64,000 nt of DNA from Flectonema sp. DT1601 (lineage: Eukaryota; Euglenozoa; Diplonemea; Diplonemida; Diplonemidae), in NCBI GenBank assembly GCA_964019425.1, contig OZ025848.1, forward strand, positions 124,001-188,000. Direction: 5' to 3'. This document shows positions 1 to 10,728 of the stretch, one piece after another. The translations under genes were made by a program, and so were the position numbers. The notes under the pieces were generated by a model, which ran no database searches, had not been told where the DNA came from, and saw nothing but the letters and a program-made list of their open reading frames with translations. Numbering within the stretch: the stretch's first letter is position 1; every line of letters begins with the position of its first letter.

Positions 1-968
1 TGTTCGTAGACAGAATCAGCCATTGAAATGACCATCTCTTCCGTGACACCGTTGATAGCAACGCTCTCAAAGGTGAACATACTGTCAGTGAGGATATATA
101 ATCTCTGAAAGGATTCTCCATTCTTAATCAATCTCTCCTTCCAACAGTCTTGGTATCCAATTCCGTTATTCTGAAGAGCAAGTAGAGCTTTGACTTGACA
201 TAAAAGACGATCTTCATTATCAGGAGTGACGGGTTCTTTAACAATAGTAATACAAGCTAACATCCCGTCAAGTTTCTTAGCTACTCTCCAAACAGTGCTG
301 TTGGAATCAGAGTAGACAGTTGCTTGTTGTTTTGAATATTGTAAACCAATTCCAATATTTGATAAACAAGTGTTGCTGTCATCATCAGTGTCTTCTGTTG
401 TTGGAAGCATTGGATGAGCCAAATCTTCAGATCCACGTCGACTCCTTCTACGAGATCCCGGAGTGATAGAAACAGACTCCTGACTCCATAATTTAAACGC
501 ATCCATCCTACGAGAATGTGGTTGTTTTGGATGACTACCAAATGTACTAACAGGTGACAGTGTTGGAATAGTCATCGGTGAGGCTCTTGGATCATCAAGT
601 CCTTGTGGAACTCCGGATGGAGAGAATGGATTAATCCTCTGTTGCTGTTCTTCAATATCGACACTCAAAACTCTTCTGTGTTTTGGTGTTCCACATTTTG
701 AAGGTGTCTTGTATGGAGTTGTTGGACATGAAACAGACATTTGTCTCAACCCTCCCTCAAATCTTTTTCTTGGAGAACACGGAGGATTCAACAACGGAGG
801 AGCTGTAATTTCCCCTGACGCAAACAAACTCCTCGCGAAACCCGCTCCCATCGGCATCGTTTCTTCTAATTCATCGAAATCAGACATTTGTTTTACTGGA
901 CTCTGTGGGAACGCTGATTCCCCAACAAACACCTTGTCAACGGGAGTCGTTAAATCTAAATCCATCAT
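1..968 (-). CDS. Wee1-like pseudokinase, N-terminal part (gene cut by window edge)
   Basis: The frame opens with two consecutive ATGs (968 and 965) and stays open for about 322 codons to the window edge, so the C-terminal part is missing. The N-terminal half is Ser/Pro-rich with several TP/SP sites and the motif INPFSP, which corresponds to the NINPFTP segment of Wee1 kinases. From about residue 215 it aligns with the start of the Wee1 kinase domain: VWRVAKKLDG matches Wee1 VFKCVKRLDG. The glycine loop is replaced (YSDSNST in place of GSGEFGS), the VAIK lysine aligns with Thr (CIT), and the helix-C glutamate aligns with Gln. Wee1 normally phosphorylates the CDK1 tyrosine to delay mitosis; with these changes ATP-dependent catalysis is unlikely. 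Wee1 family placement is moderately sure, the pseudokinase reading is inference, and the catalytic loop lies outside the window. Confidence 0.6.
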   Translation of the reverse strand, partial: MMDLDLTTPVDKVFVGESAFPQSPVKQMSDFDELEETMPMGAGFARSLFASGEITAPPLLNPPCSPRKRFEGGLRQMSVSCPTTPYKTPSKCGTPKHRRVLSVDIEEQQQRINPFSPSGVPQGLDDPRASPMTIPTLSPVSTFGSHPKQPHSRRMDAFKLWSQESVSITPGSRRRSRRGSEDLAHPMLPTTEDTDDDSNTCLSNIGIGLQYSKQQATVYSDSNSTVWRVAKKLDGMLACITIVKEPVTPDNEDRLLCQVKALLALQNNGIGYQDCWKERLIKNGESFQRLYILTDSMFTFESVAINGVTEEMVISMADSVYE

Positions 969-1294
969 TTTGGTACTTAGTGCTGCAGGGAGGAGTAATA
1001 AAGTGTTCACAAACGCAGTAGTTTCTCAACAAACAGATAATGAATAGGTTCCCTAATCCAGGGGGGTTATGGCCCCACCTGCTGGAACATCAAAAGAGAA
1101 AAAAAAAAAAACGAGGTTCCCCTATCAAATGCAACTCCCTGAAAAGGAAAATCTGCAAACGCTAAAACGAGAATTGTAAATAAAGAAAATAATAATCCTG
1201 CAAGGTAAACGGCGACATAGAAGGCAATGCCTTGAGACTGACTTCCTGAAAAGGGGGGTCTCGGCACAAAGAATCTGATATAGAGAACAGCAAG
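969..1294. other. Spacer with small hydrophobic open frame, no supported gene
   Basis: This spacer lies upstream of the Wee1-like gene and downstream of the coiled-coil gene. A minus-strand frame at about 1067-1267 would encode a short hydrophobic peptide, but it has no ATG, so I do not call it. It may be 3' UTR of the neighbour or an unrecognised small exon. Confidence 0.4.
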
Positions 1295-3256
1295 TCAATT
1301 TAATGAATTCGAAAAAGAAGAAGCCTTCCACCACAATTTGTGTCTGAAAAGATTCATTTCATTAATACTATAATTCATCATCACTTTGATATCAATACAA
1401 GTGTCAGGATACTCCAATTCAAAGTCTCTTCCTATTTGATGACAGCTAATAATGTATTCATTCCAAAGAGATTGAAATCCGGATGACAATTCGTCTAAGT
1501 CTGTTTTACTGTGTTGAGTTTGAATACTAACGAGGCAATCAGATTCTATACTTGGGATATCCATCGTCCAATGGGAGCATATCATAGAAGCCTGTGAAAT
1601 TATTTCATAGCTGAGCAGAGCAACATTTCTCTTTGATGCGTATATTTGATCTTCACAGTTGGCAGCAAATTTCCGAATCCAAAAAAAATTATTATCGGAA
1701 TCCAACAACTCTCTGAGTGTTGCCGCAGCTGAAGTAATTACAGTCAAACACTCATCTTCGAGTCTCTGACACTCAGTTGCCAGTAAAGAAATGTATGTTT
1801 TAGTTGCTACTTCACGTTGTTTGATTAAAAGGAGCTTTTCCTTCGTCGCTTCGAGTGACTTTGCCCTCCAAATACAAAATGAATTCCAACTTGCTTCAGT
1901 GATGATAGCATTTAGATTAAACATGACAGAGAAAGGTACGAGTGAGGTTTCATTCATCGTTCGGTTGTTTAGAATTCGTTGATAAGTTTGCATGTCCGGA
2001 ACAGGAGGAGTTCCTAAATTCATATCAACAATTCGATCTTGTTTGAGAGCATTCGACAAGTTGGTTACTAAGTCCAAAGAAATTAGTTTCCTATCAACTG
2101 ATCGACAACACACAGCCAACGCCCCAGACATACACGATGATAATAACTCTAATCCTCTTCTCTTTCGAGGTGGAGAGACACATTGAAGGAAGTTATGAGG
2201 ACTGATGATGTTCATCTCATCAGACTTGATCAGCAGGGATGTGAGTTCTAATCGAAGCTGCGCAACACACTCTGCTCTTGTTAATAACATGTTGTTGTCG
2301 TAGCAATTTCGAATTCTTAATTCAGGTGTTGATACGCGAGTAACCACTTCAATCTCACTTTCGAATGTCGTATCGGATTCTTCTTTTATTGAATCTTTGT
2401 CACTCGCATGTCGATCTCTCTCTTCTTGTTCTTCAATTGCAATACGATCACCGTATTCATTCATTACGACCCTCCACATTCGTATCTCTAGCGTGTTTCT
2501 ATGCCACGCGTAGATATTTTCTATTTCAGTTGCCTGTTCAGATGCGAACACCAGAAGCCAATCAAAAATAACACAATTTATTATTTTTGTATTTAATTTT
2601 TGAAAGTATTGTTTCTGAATCAGCAAGTGAGTTGAGTAATAGTTATATTCTAAGAAGAGACGATCGTGACAACCGTTCAGATGATCATGGTCAGTTGTAA
2701 TTAATAAACGAGAAGCTGATTCAACGTCAACGATAGCAGTATCCAATAGGACTCCTGTCCAGCATAATATTGACGTTTCTTTCTTTGCAAAATTGATATC
2801 CATACACAGCCGTTGTGTTGCTTCATAAGTGTATATTTCACTCCTTGTTGTCGGCTCGTTTTGCCAAGTTAGTAGAGCTCTTGAAGTTGATTTTTGATAC
2901 CAAACATGAAAATCAAATCGCCGAGATCGTTCTTTCACTTCAACTGAAAAAACTCTCGCGTTTGCTTCTCCAGATTCTAAGGTGCTCCGTAGTAGCTCTT
3001 CTCGTTTTTGGTTTTGATTTGATTTCGATTCACTCAATCTGTTCATTGTTATTGGATTTATAATATTCTCAACTCTCCTTTGTCTTGCGTGTTGCTCACA
3101 AAGTAGTATCCCATCCCTGGCTTGTTCTTCCTCCCTTCTGAGGAACAGGTTTCTCCGGCTGCTGCACAGCAATAGCGGTTTCGTAGTAACTGGAGCAGTA
3201 ACAGGAATACAATATCCTTCAAATAATAATTTCTCATGTGCCGCATATTCTTTCAT
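1295..3256 (-). CDS. Unknown protein of 653 residues, predicted helical
   Basis: I do not recognise this family. The first ATG of the frame is at 3256. It sits 12 bases downstream of a strong acceptor (ACCCTCCCCCCAG at about 3269), which supports this start. The protein is rich in Glu, Arg, Ser and Leu, with long stretches that read as amphipathic helix (about residues 40-110, 260-300 and 440-520), a basic PPRKRRG patch near residue 360, and no signal peptide or membrane segment. The codon usage and lack of stops over 650 codons make it a real gene. A cytoskeletal, centrosomal or flagellar coiled-coil role would be a guess. Confidence 0.75.
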   Translation of the reverse strand: MKEYAAHEKLLFEGYCIPVTAPVTTKPLLLCSSRRNLFLRREEEQARDGILLCEQHARQRRVENIINPITMNRLSESKSNQNQKREELLRSTLESGEANARVFSVEVKERSRRFDFHVWYQKSTSRALLTWQNEPTTRSEIYTYEATQRLCMDINFAKKETSILCWTGVLLDTAIVDVESASRLLITTDHDHLNGCHDRLFLEYNYYSTHLLIQKQYFQKLNTKIINCVIFDWLLVFASEQATEIENIYAWHRNTLEIRMWRVVMNEYGDRIAIEEQEERDRHASDKDSIKEESDTTFESEIEVVTRVSTPELRIRNCYDNNMLLTRAECVAQLRLELTSLLIKSDEMNIISPHNFLQCVSPPRKRRGLELLSSCMSGALAVCCRSVDRKLISLDLVTNLSNALKQDRIVDMNLGTPPVPDMQTYQRILNNRTMNETSLVPFSVMFNLNAIITEASWNSFCIWRAKSLEATKEKLLLIKQREVATKTYISLLATECQRLEDECLTVITSAAATLRELLDSDNNFFWIRKFAANCEDQIYASKRNVALLSYEIISQASMICSHWTMDIPSIESDCLVSIQTQHSKTDLDELSSGFQSLWNEYIISCHQIGRDFELEYPDTCIDIKVMMNYSINEMNLFRHKLWWKASSFSNSLN

Positions 3257-4069
3257 CAATTATTCCAACTGGGGGGAGGGTTGAATAATTATTTTATTTC
3301 ATTTGGTTTAGTTTTTTTTTTTTTTTTAAACTAAAAAAGACAGTTTACCCATGTGATGTATGCTGTCAGAGGAAGAAGGGAAGAAGTACACAAAACACGA
3401 TCACCTCTAACCAGAACTGCTATCTAAGTATTATGGTGTTTTTTTTTTACTTCTATTTTCGTTTATTCAAACTGCTTTGCTTGTTTGTTTTTTTATTTGT
3501 TTTTCCGTCCTCTCACAGAAAGAAAATTTTTGGGTTTCTTTTTTCCCCTTCTTTTATCTAAACGATACAACACACAAGTTAAGAACTAATCGAAAACAAC
3601 AATTCGCATGTAATTAATTACGGTAAGGTGTTTGACAGACTAGAAATTAGTCAGCAGAGCCCATCAACGGTGTTCTCTCCTCACTCAACCACCCTGATGG
3701 TTGCTACACCTTATTCTTATTGTCTTTTTTTTTTTTTTTTTCCAAATTTTCTTAAATCATTCTTTCATCTAGAATACTGTAAAAAAAAAAAAAAAAAAAA
3801 GGGGGGAGGATGGGAACAACAACAAAAAAAAAAGGGAGAGGGGGAAAAATAAGAATCGCCTCTTGTCGACACCTTTGAATCTTTCAGGAGTTTGGTTAGA
3901 TTCCTCAGTCGAGTGCTTAAGAGCATGTTAAGATGCAGCAAACGACAAGACATCGATTCCTTTGACTACATTAGAAGGAATACTTCTTTCCAACAATAGC
4001 GAACTGTCTTACTAAACTGAAACCCATAAGATGACATAATTACACATCATCTTTAATTAGAATAATAAA
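3257..4069. other. AT-rich intergenic spacer
   Basis: It contains T and A homopolymers (for example about 3310-3327, 3726-3740 and 3781-3800). The open frames seen here run through these tracts and have no protein-like composition. No RNA gene was recognised. Confidence 0.6.
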
Positions 4070-4906
4070 CTAACGATCTGGTGCATAAGCTGAGTTAGTG
4101 AGGACTTGCTGATGTCTCTTGAGACGTTCCAAAGCATATTTTCTAATGCAAAGAGTTTTGTAAATAGCAAGACGCTTTCGTGTTGAAGCGCATGTAAGTT
4201 CTAAGAGAGCGGATCCATTAGTGTTGCGGGTATGCAGAACGATGACCTTTGATTCACCATCTTGGGTCAACTCATACAATTCTGAGATCGGTACTTCAAG
4301 AATGAAGTTTCTATCATAGTGATGAAGGAAGATTATTGCCGTCGGGGTAATTCGAAGGGAAACAGAAGCTGACAGAGGTTCGAGACGTGGCATGTGATCA
4401 CCATCCTTTAAGTGAGTTGGTACAGTACATCCATTCATTGATATTCCAGATCCGAATTCGATCGCTGAATTAGCTTGAAACTCTTCCTCAGTAAGTAATA
4501 ACGTGTCGTAGTCAACTGGAGGTGGAGGCTGTTGATGTGCAACTTGAACTTGCGGTTGCGGAGGTGGATGTTGCTGTGGCAACACTTGTGGATGCGCTGA
4601 GGGAGTTGGATAGTGTTGAGGTGTCATTTCTGCAAACTGCTGCTGCAGCTGTGCATGTTGTTGATGCTGAACAGGAACTTGCTGTGCCGCCTGCATCTGT
4701 GGCGGTGGCTGTCCAATATTTTGCTTGTTTTGCATCTCTCTCAACTGCGCCTGCCAATTTCCCGTTTGAGGGGCTTCAATCCCCGAACCTCCAAATTGAT
4801 TTCTCGCCCCCTGTAAGAATGATGATGCCGTGTCTGGGGATCCCCCCATCTTCAACGCATCATTCTCACCATTTCCTGCAGGTGGTGCCCAGCTGGGGAA
4901 CGCCAT
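4070..4906 (-). CDS. Gln/Pro-rich protein with a conserved-looking C-terminal domain
   Basis: A 278-residue protein of unknown family. The ATG at 4906 lies 17 bases downstream of a CCACCTCTTCAG acceptor. Residues 1-45 are Gly/Ser/Ala-rich, and residues about 50-135 are a low-complexity Gln/Pro/His segment. Residues about 140-278 look folded, with alternating hydrophobic strands and a final basic helix (KRLAIYKTLCIRKYALERL), a layout that could be a PH-like or similar beta-barrel fold. There is no membrane segment. Gln/Pro-rich tails are common in transcription and RNA-associated factors, but nothing here fixes a function. Confidence 0.7.
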   Translation of the reverse strand: MAFPSWAPPAGNGENDALKMGGSPDTASSFLQGARNQFGGSGIEAPQTGNWQAQLREMQNKQNIGQPPPQMQAAQQVPVQHQQHAQLQQQFAEMTPQHYPTPSAHPQVLPQQHPPPQPQVQVAHQQPPPPVDYDTLLLTEEEFQANSAIEFGSGISMNGCTVPTHLKDGDHMPRLEPLSASVSLRITPTAIIFLHHYDRNFILEVPISELYELTQDGESKVIVLHTRNTNGSALLELTCASTRKRLAIYKTLCIRKYALERLKRHQQVLTNSAYAPDR

Positions 4907-6204
4907 AAATAGTTTTATTTAGACTGAAGAGGTGGATGAATTAAAAAAAATAATATCTACAAAAAAAACTGATTATTATTCGCATTATGCTGATGCCCCG
5001 ATGATGTACTGCTGGAAGGGGGTAAAAACAGAAATTTACTTTAGGGGTAATTTGATACTGCATTTTCAAGCTTTAATATTTAAATCGTCCCGTTATTTAA
5101 AGTACCTCTCCTTTGTGGAGAACGGTAATCAAGAAAGAAACTCACCCCTCTTCTCTCTTCTTTTTTTTAATTATTTTTTTCTTTTCATTCTTCCTCTTTA
5201 TTTTAAACTGTAAAATAAGCGGTTTTCAAATTCTAAAGAATAAGAAAAACGGAGAGAGCTTGCAAGTAATTTGAGTTTATTTATTGGGAAGAAAAAGAGA
5301 GAGAAAAGAAAAAAAAGAAAGAAAGAAAGAAAATGCGAATATAAGGGTTTATAAGTGAATTTAAAAAAGATTAAAAAAAACAATGGAATTACTTCCTAAG
5401 TAAGAGATAAAATCTTTTTTCTTTAAGGCTTTGATAATCCAAGCCGCAAGGAATAAAAAAGAGAGAAGAGAAAGAAAAAAAAGAGGGAAAAAAAAAAAAA
5501 CAGTTCTACTTGTCGACCTAACGTGTTATTCGTAGTAAAGGAACGTTTAACAGATAGATGGCTAACACTATTATTAATCGGTGTTAAAATAACATTGCAA
5601 ACGATCCACGAAACTACTACGCAACAGTGAACGCACCACACAAAAAAAAAAAAAAAAAAAAAAAAAACGGAAACAAAACGCCTTTGTGTCAATGAAAAGG
5701 ATCATCGACGAGACCAGAGTTGACTTTCCGAGTGTGGTTAGCGTAAAAAAAAAAAGATTTACAAAAAAAAAAAAAAAAGATTATTTCCTATTATTCGTAT
5801 TTATGTATGCCAACTATCCAATTATTGAAACCAGGATGTTGTTTTACCGTCTACGAGATTTTTCTTTACCATGAGTAGATCTTTATTCAGTGACAAAAAA
5901 GACGCGGGAAAAAAAAATTCATTTTGCACTAGGGGTAAAACATTGTTAGACTTGTGCTTTGATTCCCTTTTCAGTTGTTCCGACGGTAGTTAATTTAAAT
6001 TTTTTTTTATTATTATTACTTTTTGTATTTTCACTTTCCGAAAAGAATTGATCAAAAGAAAAGATTAACTAGAAAAAAACCGTTAACCCGGAAGTATATT
6101 TACAACTAAAAAAAAATATTTTTTACAAAAAAAAAAAAAAACTTAAAAACAAAAACAAAATTATTCATTTTTTTTTTTTTTTTTTTTTGTCTTCGGACGT
6201 CGTC
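4907..6204. other. AT-rich intergenic spacer, 1.3 kb
   Basis: The spacer is dominated by A, T and GA-rich tracts (for example 5641-5666 A-run and 6165-6187 T-run). Frames in both directions pass only through homopolymer sequence. No RNA gene or repeat family was recognised. Confidence 0.6.
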
Positions 6205-6627
6205 CTACAGCAAAGCCGCAACCAGAGCGATGGCAATAATTGCCAAGTTTGCGATAAGACCAGAGGCTGAACCATCACCGTCTCCGAAAACTGCGCAAGG
6301 AACGTCAGTGGAAGACTTATAGTACTGAGTGATACCTAGAAATTCTGCGGAATTACAGTTTCCATCAAGTAAATAAGTGACGTCAGTCACAGGTTCTCCA
6401 GTACATCCAGCAACTGAGAACGATTTCAACGTTAGCTTTTGAGTGTTGCCCTCACAACTTGCGGTCATCTCAATTAATTCGTTACACGAAGAAATCTGCG
6501 GTAGAACAACTGGAATTACGATTCCCGCAGCATTAGTGCAGGCGGAGTCAGAGTACATTGTGTACGTGTGCTGTCCTTCAACTGCGGCAACCAGGGCTGT
6601 CATCAAACAGAGAATCTTTGAGAACAT
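6205..6627 (-). CDS. Small secreted, probably GPI-anchored cysteine-rich surface protein
   Basis: A 140-residue protein starting at ATG 6627. Residues 1-18 form a clear signal peptide (MFSKILCLMTALVAAVEG). The mature part has six cysteines, enough for three disulfides, in a Ser/Thr-rich body. The last 20 residues are purely hydrophobic (LIANLAIIAIALVAALL) after a small-residue GDGDGSASG stretch, the layout of a GPI-attachment signal. It is most likely a cell-surface protein. I do not recognise the family. The alternative is a type I tail with no cytoplasmic part, which would be unusual. Confidence 0.75.
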   Translation of the reverse strand: MFSKILCLMTALVAAVEGQHTYTMYSDSACTNAAGIVIPVVLPQISSCNELIEMTASCEGNTQKLTLKSFSVAGCTGEPVTDVTYLLDGNCNSAEFLGITQYYKSSTDVPCAVFGDGDGSASGLIANLAIIAIALVAALL

Positions 6628-7495
6628 TGTTTTGAGTTATTAGTTTTTTTTTTTGGTTTTTTTTAACTGAAATGAAAAGAGTGATTTTTCAACACTACGA
6701 ACCTCTTTATTGGAAACAATACTATCAAGCTGGGTAGTTGTACTAGCGATTCTTAATATTGAGAATGATAGTTTGTGAACCACGACCACCAAACCTCACT
6801 CATCACGCTGAACCTAACCTCATTTACACTATTCATGTTCACCAAAAATTCTGTTTTATAAAAAAAAAAAAAAAATAATAATTTTTTTCAACTCAAAAAT
6901 ACAATACGCCGGTAGTATAATTTGCACACTTTTTTTTTTTTTTTTTTTTGGTTCCTCCCCACCCTGGGTTACTTCAACGAGACACTAAAATGTTTACAAC
7001 AACAACAAGAATATCGCTACCGAAAACACTTGAGTAGAAAAAGACGAGAAATGAGTAGCTGCGTGGTTGTACGAAACGAGGGGAAGGGCGACTGCAAGAA
7101 ATAAAAGAAAGCGACCTCACGAAAACGAGTGGCTGAAAAAACAGATATCGATAATCGTTCCATTTCTATTATTTTCCTTCTGCTTTTTTTTATTTCTTAC
7201 CTGACGGGACCATGGGACCGAAACGAGGAAAAAACCAAAAGAACCTTAGACACCCCACGAAGGGAAAGTTGAGATTGTTTTTTTTAACTTTGTTTCTATT
7301 CAGCTTATATTATATTTCTCTCTTTTTTTTTCTTCTTTTCTCAATTCTTTCCTTCTTTTTTTTTTTTCCCTCTTCCAAAAAAACGAATTTACAAGTAGAA
7401 CAACAAAACCAAGCAGAGACCTGCTGTTAGGAGTTCAGTCAAAGCAAAGAACCTTGACTGCGCTTATACTTAAAGTAACCAATAGAGAAATACTC
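6628..7495. other. AT-rich intergenic spacer
   Basis: The spacer has A and T runs (6860-6874, 6930-6949 and 7360-7370) and pyrimidine-rich stretches on the plus strand. Nothing coding or structured could be supported. Confidence 0.6.
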
Positions 7496-8632
7496 TTACT
7501 CATTCTTGTGGTTTGGGTTTTCCTTTCTGTGCTTAGCCTGGAAGAACTCCGGGTGAATAGCATCCAGTGGGGAATTGAACTTAGTATTTTTAGGGTTTCC
7601 ACGGCTGCGAGCATAACCAACATCCCTATCAGATGAAGTTTTGTAACGAGAATCGTAGCTGAAGATCTCGTTAGTGGAGTTGAGCGAGGATTGAACTGGA
7701 TCATCAAATGCTGAAATAGAAGCTCTGGATTTCTTAGTTTCAGTTCCTTGTTTTGTACGGTAGTCCCACCAGATTGCTGATGAATTTTCACCTCCATCAA
7801 ATTCATCAAAAGAGAGCATATTATTGTGAGACTCAGAATGGATAAACTTTACAGCTGTTGAGTGAGGTCCATTATCATGAACGTGAAACATCATTTGTTG
7901 AGCGTGAGCGTCAGGACCCAAACCAGTAATTTCGAGTTTTCCCTTAGCACCACCCTCCGGGTTGTACTCATCGATATCATAAACGTTACGATTACCATGG
8001 AGAAATCTTGAATCTGGGTCAGCAGCTGAAACACTGTGACCATAGTGTCGTCTTGCCTTCTTAAAGTTTGGTGACCATGGATCAAAGTGTTTGTGTCCTC
8101 TGTGAAAAGTATCCATACCTTGAGGACATGTCCAGAAATCCTTTTCACTTACACTCATACTGCTACCCCAAGAATAGTTTTTATTATAATCACGCCATGA
8201 TGGTCCTAATTCTTTATGAAGGGCTTCCATTTGAGGAGGAGATCTACCAGTGTGCATTCTAGCCCAACCTCCCCAAGCTTCTGGAATTTTACTCCAGTCG
8301 TGCCACGATAAATGGTATGGGTAGTCTAGAAAACGTAAACCACCGAAACTCTTTCTTCCCATTTCATCTGTTTCCCAATACTTGTGTCCCTGTGCATCCA
8401 TTCCGACAAGTCTCTTTTCACCAGATTCCCACCACGCCTCTCTCATTCTAAGGTTATTCGCTAAATTTTGCAAGAATCCGTATTTCTTAAATGCGAACCA
8501 AAACCACTGTAACTTCTGAGTACTGTTAAAAAGACCTCCTCTGTAAGATACTTCCTTACGTTTTTGAGGGAAGAGACGATATTCACTCGTGAGATCTCTC
8601 GCCACTCTCCGAGCTACATTTTTGGTAGCCAT
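7496..8632 (-). CDS. NDUFA12/NDUFAF2-like mitochondrial complex I protein with a long C-terminal extension
   Basis: A 378-residue protein starting at ATG 8632; a TTTCCCCAAATAG acceptor lies 9 bases upstream. Residues about 35-130 match the B17.2 family (NDUFA12 subunit and its paralogue, assembly factor NDUFAF2): RLVGMDAQGHKYWE corresponds to the family's LVGxDxxGNKYYE, followed by an IPEAWGGWARMHTGRSPP segment corresponding to VPPEWHGWLHxxTDDPP. The family acts at the matrix arm of respiratory complex I. Usual length is about 145-170 residues. Here a further 230 or so residues follow, rich in His, Ser, Asn and Asp, with no recognised domain. The N-terminus is basic (TKNVARRVAR), compatible with mitochondrial import. 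Subunit versus assembly factor cannot be decided. Confidence 0.75.
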   Translation of the reverse strand: MATKNVARRVARDLTSEYRLFPQKRKEVSYRGGLFNSTQKLQWFWFAFKKYGFLQNLANNLRMREAWWESGEKRLVGMDAQGHKYWETDEMGRKSFGGLRFLDYPYHLSWHDWSKIPEAWGGWARMHTGRSPPQMEALHKELGPSWRDYNKNYSWGSSMSVSEKDFWTCPQGMDTFHRGHKHFDPWSPNFKKARRHYGHSVSAADPDSRFLHGNRNVYDIDEYNPEGGAKGKLEITGLGPDAHAQQMMFHVHDNGPHSTAVKFIHSESHNNMLSFDEFDGGENSSAIWWDYRTKQGTETKKSRASISAFDDPVQSSLNSTNEIFSYDSRYKTSSDRDVGYARSRGNPKNTKFNSPLDAIHPEFFQAKHRKENPNHKNE

Positions 8633-10728
8633 CTTTGACGCCTATTTGGGGAAATAATATAATGTTTTTCAACCGTCGACATCCGACATCCGATCCGTAG
8701 CGCCCCAACACGTTTCGTAAAAAAGATTCATCGCGACCTTCAATTTAAGGAGGTCGTTGTTGAGATATTTAAATATTTTCTGAGTTATAATTCATCTGTC
8801 GCAGGGAGTGAACAGTAATATACTTTATACTGTAATTTTAGATACGGTGGCTTGGTACCTCTATTCTCTCATCATCAGTGTGGCGTAGAAGCAAGTAGAG
8901 GGGGTGAAATGAAGGATTAATTGCTGCTTTACAGATAATAATAAAACACTTAGCAAATACGAAGAGCTAAAAACATTTATGTTTACGTGATAGCACAGCT
9001 GTGTGGGATGTGGTGGAGGGGAGTCAATTTAAAAAAAAAATTAAAAAAAAAAAAAAAATAATAAACAAACGGAGCAAGAGAACCTCACCCGTCGTTTTTT
9101 TTTTTTTTTTTATTTTCTTCCATTTGTTCTTTCTTTGTATTTTATATTTTATGGTTCTCTTTTATTTATTTACTTATTCAAATTTTTTTTTTTTAAAAAT
9201 TAATATCAAAATTTCGATCAAACAAAAACTCATTAACCTAAGACACTAGTAAATTAAATCAAAAGTCTCTCTAAGCAGGATGATCATCCCACAACCTACC
9301 CCTATATGTATGGGTGGATATTAAAATGATATATCACGCCGAAACAAATTACTCAAAAAGGGAATTCATTTGCTCGAGGTAGGAGCACATGATTTCTTTT
9401 GGAGTCTCTCTGATTTTCTTTTTATTATTACTACTATTTTTCCACACATCCTCTCCCCCCCCCCATTTCTCTTTTTCTCAATTTTTTTTTTTAATAAAAC
9501 CCTAGAAACCCTGAAAGGCCACTTTCGTGGACTTTCGAATTTTTTATTTTTTGACAAAAAAAAAAACCCTTGTGAGTACAAGGGTGGAGCCAGAAGTGCC
9601 CAAAAACAACAAATTCTTAGTGGGATGGTGCGGCAAAAATCACTAACTTTTTCTGAGAAAAAGTTCTTTTTTTTCTTTTTTTTTTTTTTGCATCTTTTTC
9701 TAGGGTTTTAAAAAAAAAAAAAATTTAGAGAAAAAGTTTTATCAAAACCCTCCAATCTCTGAGAAGTGTTATGAGAGTGTAATTGTATTCATTTTTTTTT
9801 TTTTTTTTTATTATTATTATTTTTTTTTTTTTTGACATCATTAATTTATTTTATATAATCTTAATACAATATGCGAAATCAATACAAACTCAATAAAGAT
9901 TGGAAGAGCTATTTATATGCTACAATAAAAAAAGTGACTGACAACAGTAGTCGTATCCATGTGGTCAACAAGGATTCTTTGGTTTAGCAACTGTGGCTTG
10001 ACAAACAAACAAACAAACAAAAAAAAAAAAAAAAATTGGATGTTATACTATTTTGGCTCTCGCATAAGTAGGGGGGTTTTCTCTGTGTACTGTAACCTCT
10101 CACAACCAACGTCAACAAATATTTTTAAAAAAAATAAATTCGAAACCTTTTTTTTTTTTTTTTTTTTTGAAAATTTTATGTTCGAAAAGGAAAAAAACAA
10201 AAAAACAAAAAAAAAAAAGAGAGAAAGAAAACAGAAAGGAATTCTTTGGTTTTTATTGCCTAAACGTGTGCAAAAAAAAAGAAAGGAGGAAAAAAAAAAA
10301 AAAAAAAAAGCAGAATAATGCAATGATTCGAAAAAATAATGCAAACATAAGAGGGACTGACCAGAAGAAAGAATAGAAGCCAGCAGATAAAGTAGTACAG
10401 CACAACTAATAGATGAAGAACACTAATTAAGACTTTTTGTATGAATAATTAACTGGATGCAGTGTGTACCGTATCTTAATATTATGCTGCATTCCAGTTT
10501 ACGCCAACGAGCACAAGACCTTTAACAGCGCTCCACGAACTGGTCCGGAAGGGGGTGAATATTAAAAAAAAAAAAGAAAAAAGAAAAATTAACAATAACT
10601 ATGATACGTGCTTAAACAATATGTACAAAGAGAACTGGCTATATTCTTTTTTTTCTCCCTCCCCCCCCTTTTCCTTCTTTTTCTTAAATTTGGTTTCCCT
10701 TTTGTCTATGGTATTTTTTCATCGCTGC
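8633..10728. other. Long AT-rich spacer (2.1 kb) with hairpins
   Basis: This is one of the two largest gaps. It is mostly A/T homopolymer sequence. At 9496-9709 there is a small block with inverted AAAACCCTAG/CTAGGGTTTT ends and two internal perfect hairpins, listed separately. No tRNA or protein gene could be supported. Confidence 0.55.
9496..9709. repeat. Block with inverted ends and two internal hairpins
   Basis: The left end AAAACCCTAG (9496-9505) is the exact inverse of CTAGGGTTTT (9700-9709). Inside are ACCCTTGT-GAGT-ACAAGGGT (9566-9585, 8-bp stem) and AACTTTTT-CTGAG-AAAAAGTT (9645-9665, 8-bp stem). It could be a small non-autonomous element, a structured RNA or chance in A/T-rich DNA. 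No target-site duplication is clear. Confidence 0.35.

Noticed and set aside
1067-1267. Short minus-strand hydrophobic frame
   Set aside because: It opens at GTG with no ATG, overlaps a likely UTR and shows no recognisable family; possible but unsupported.
9496-9709. CCCTAG/CTAGGG ends read as telomere-like repeats
   Set aside because: There are only single units, not a tandem array, and they are internal to a gene-dense region.
8990-10380. Several open frames rich in Lys, Phe or Asn
   Set aside because: They are translations of A and T homopolymers with no protein-like composition.
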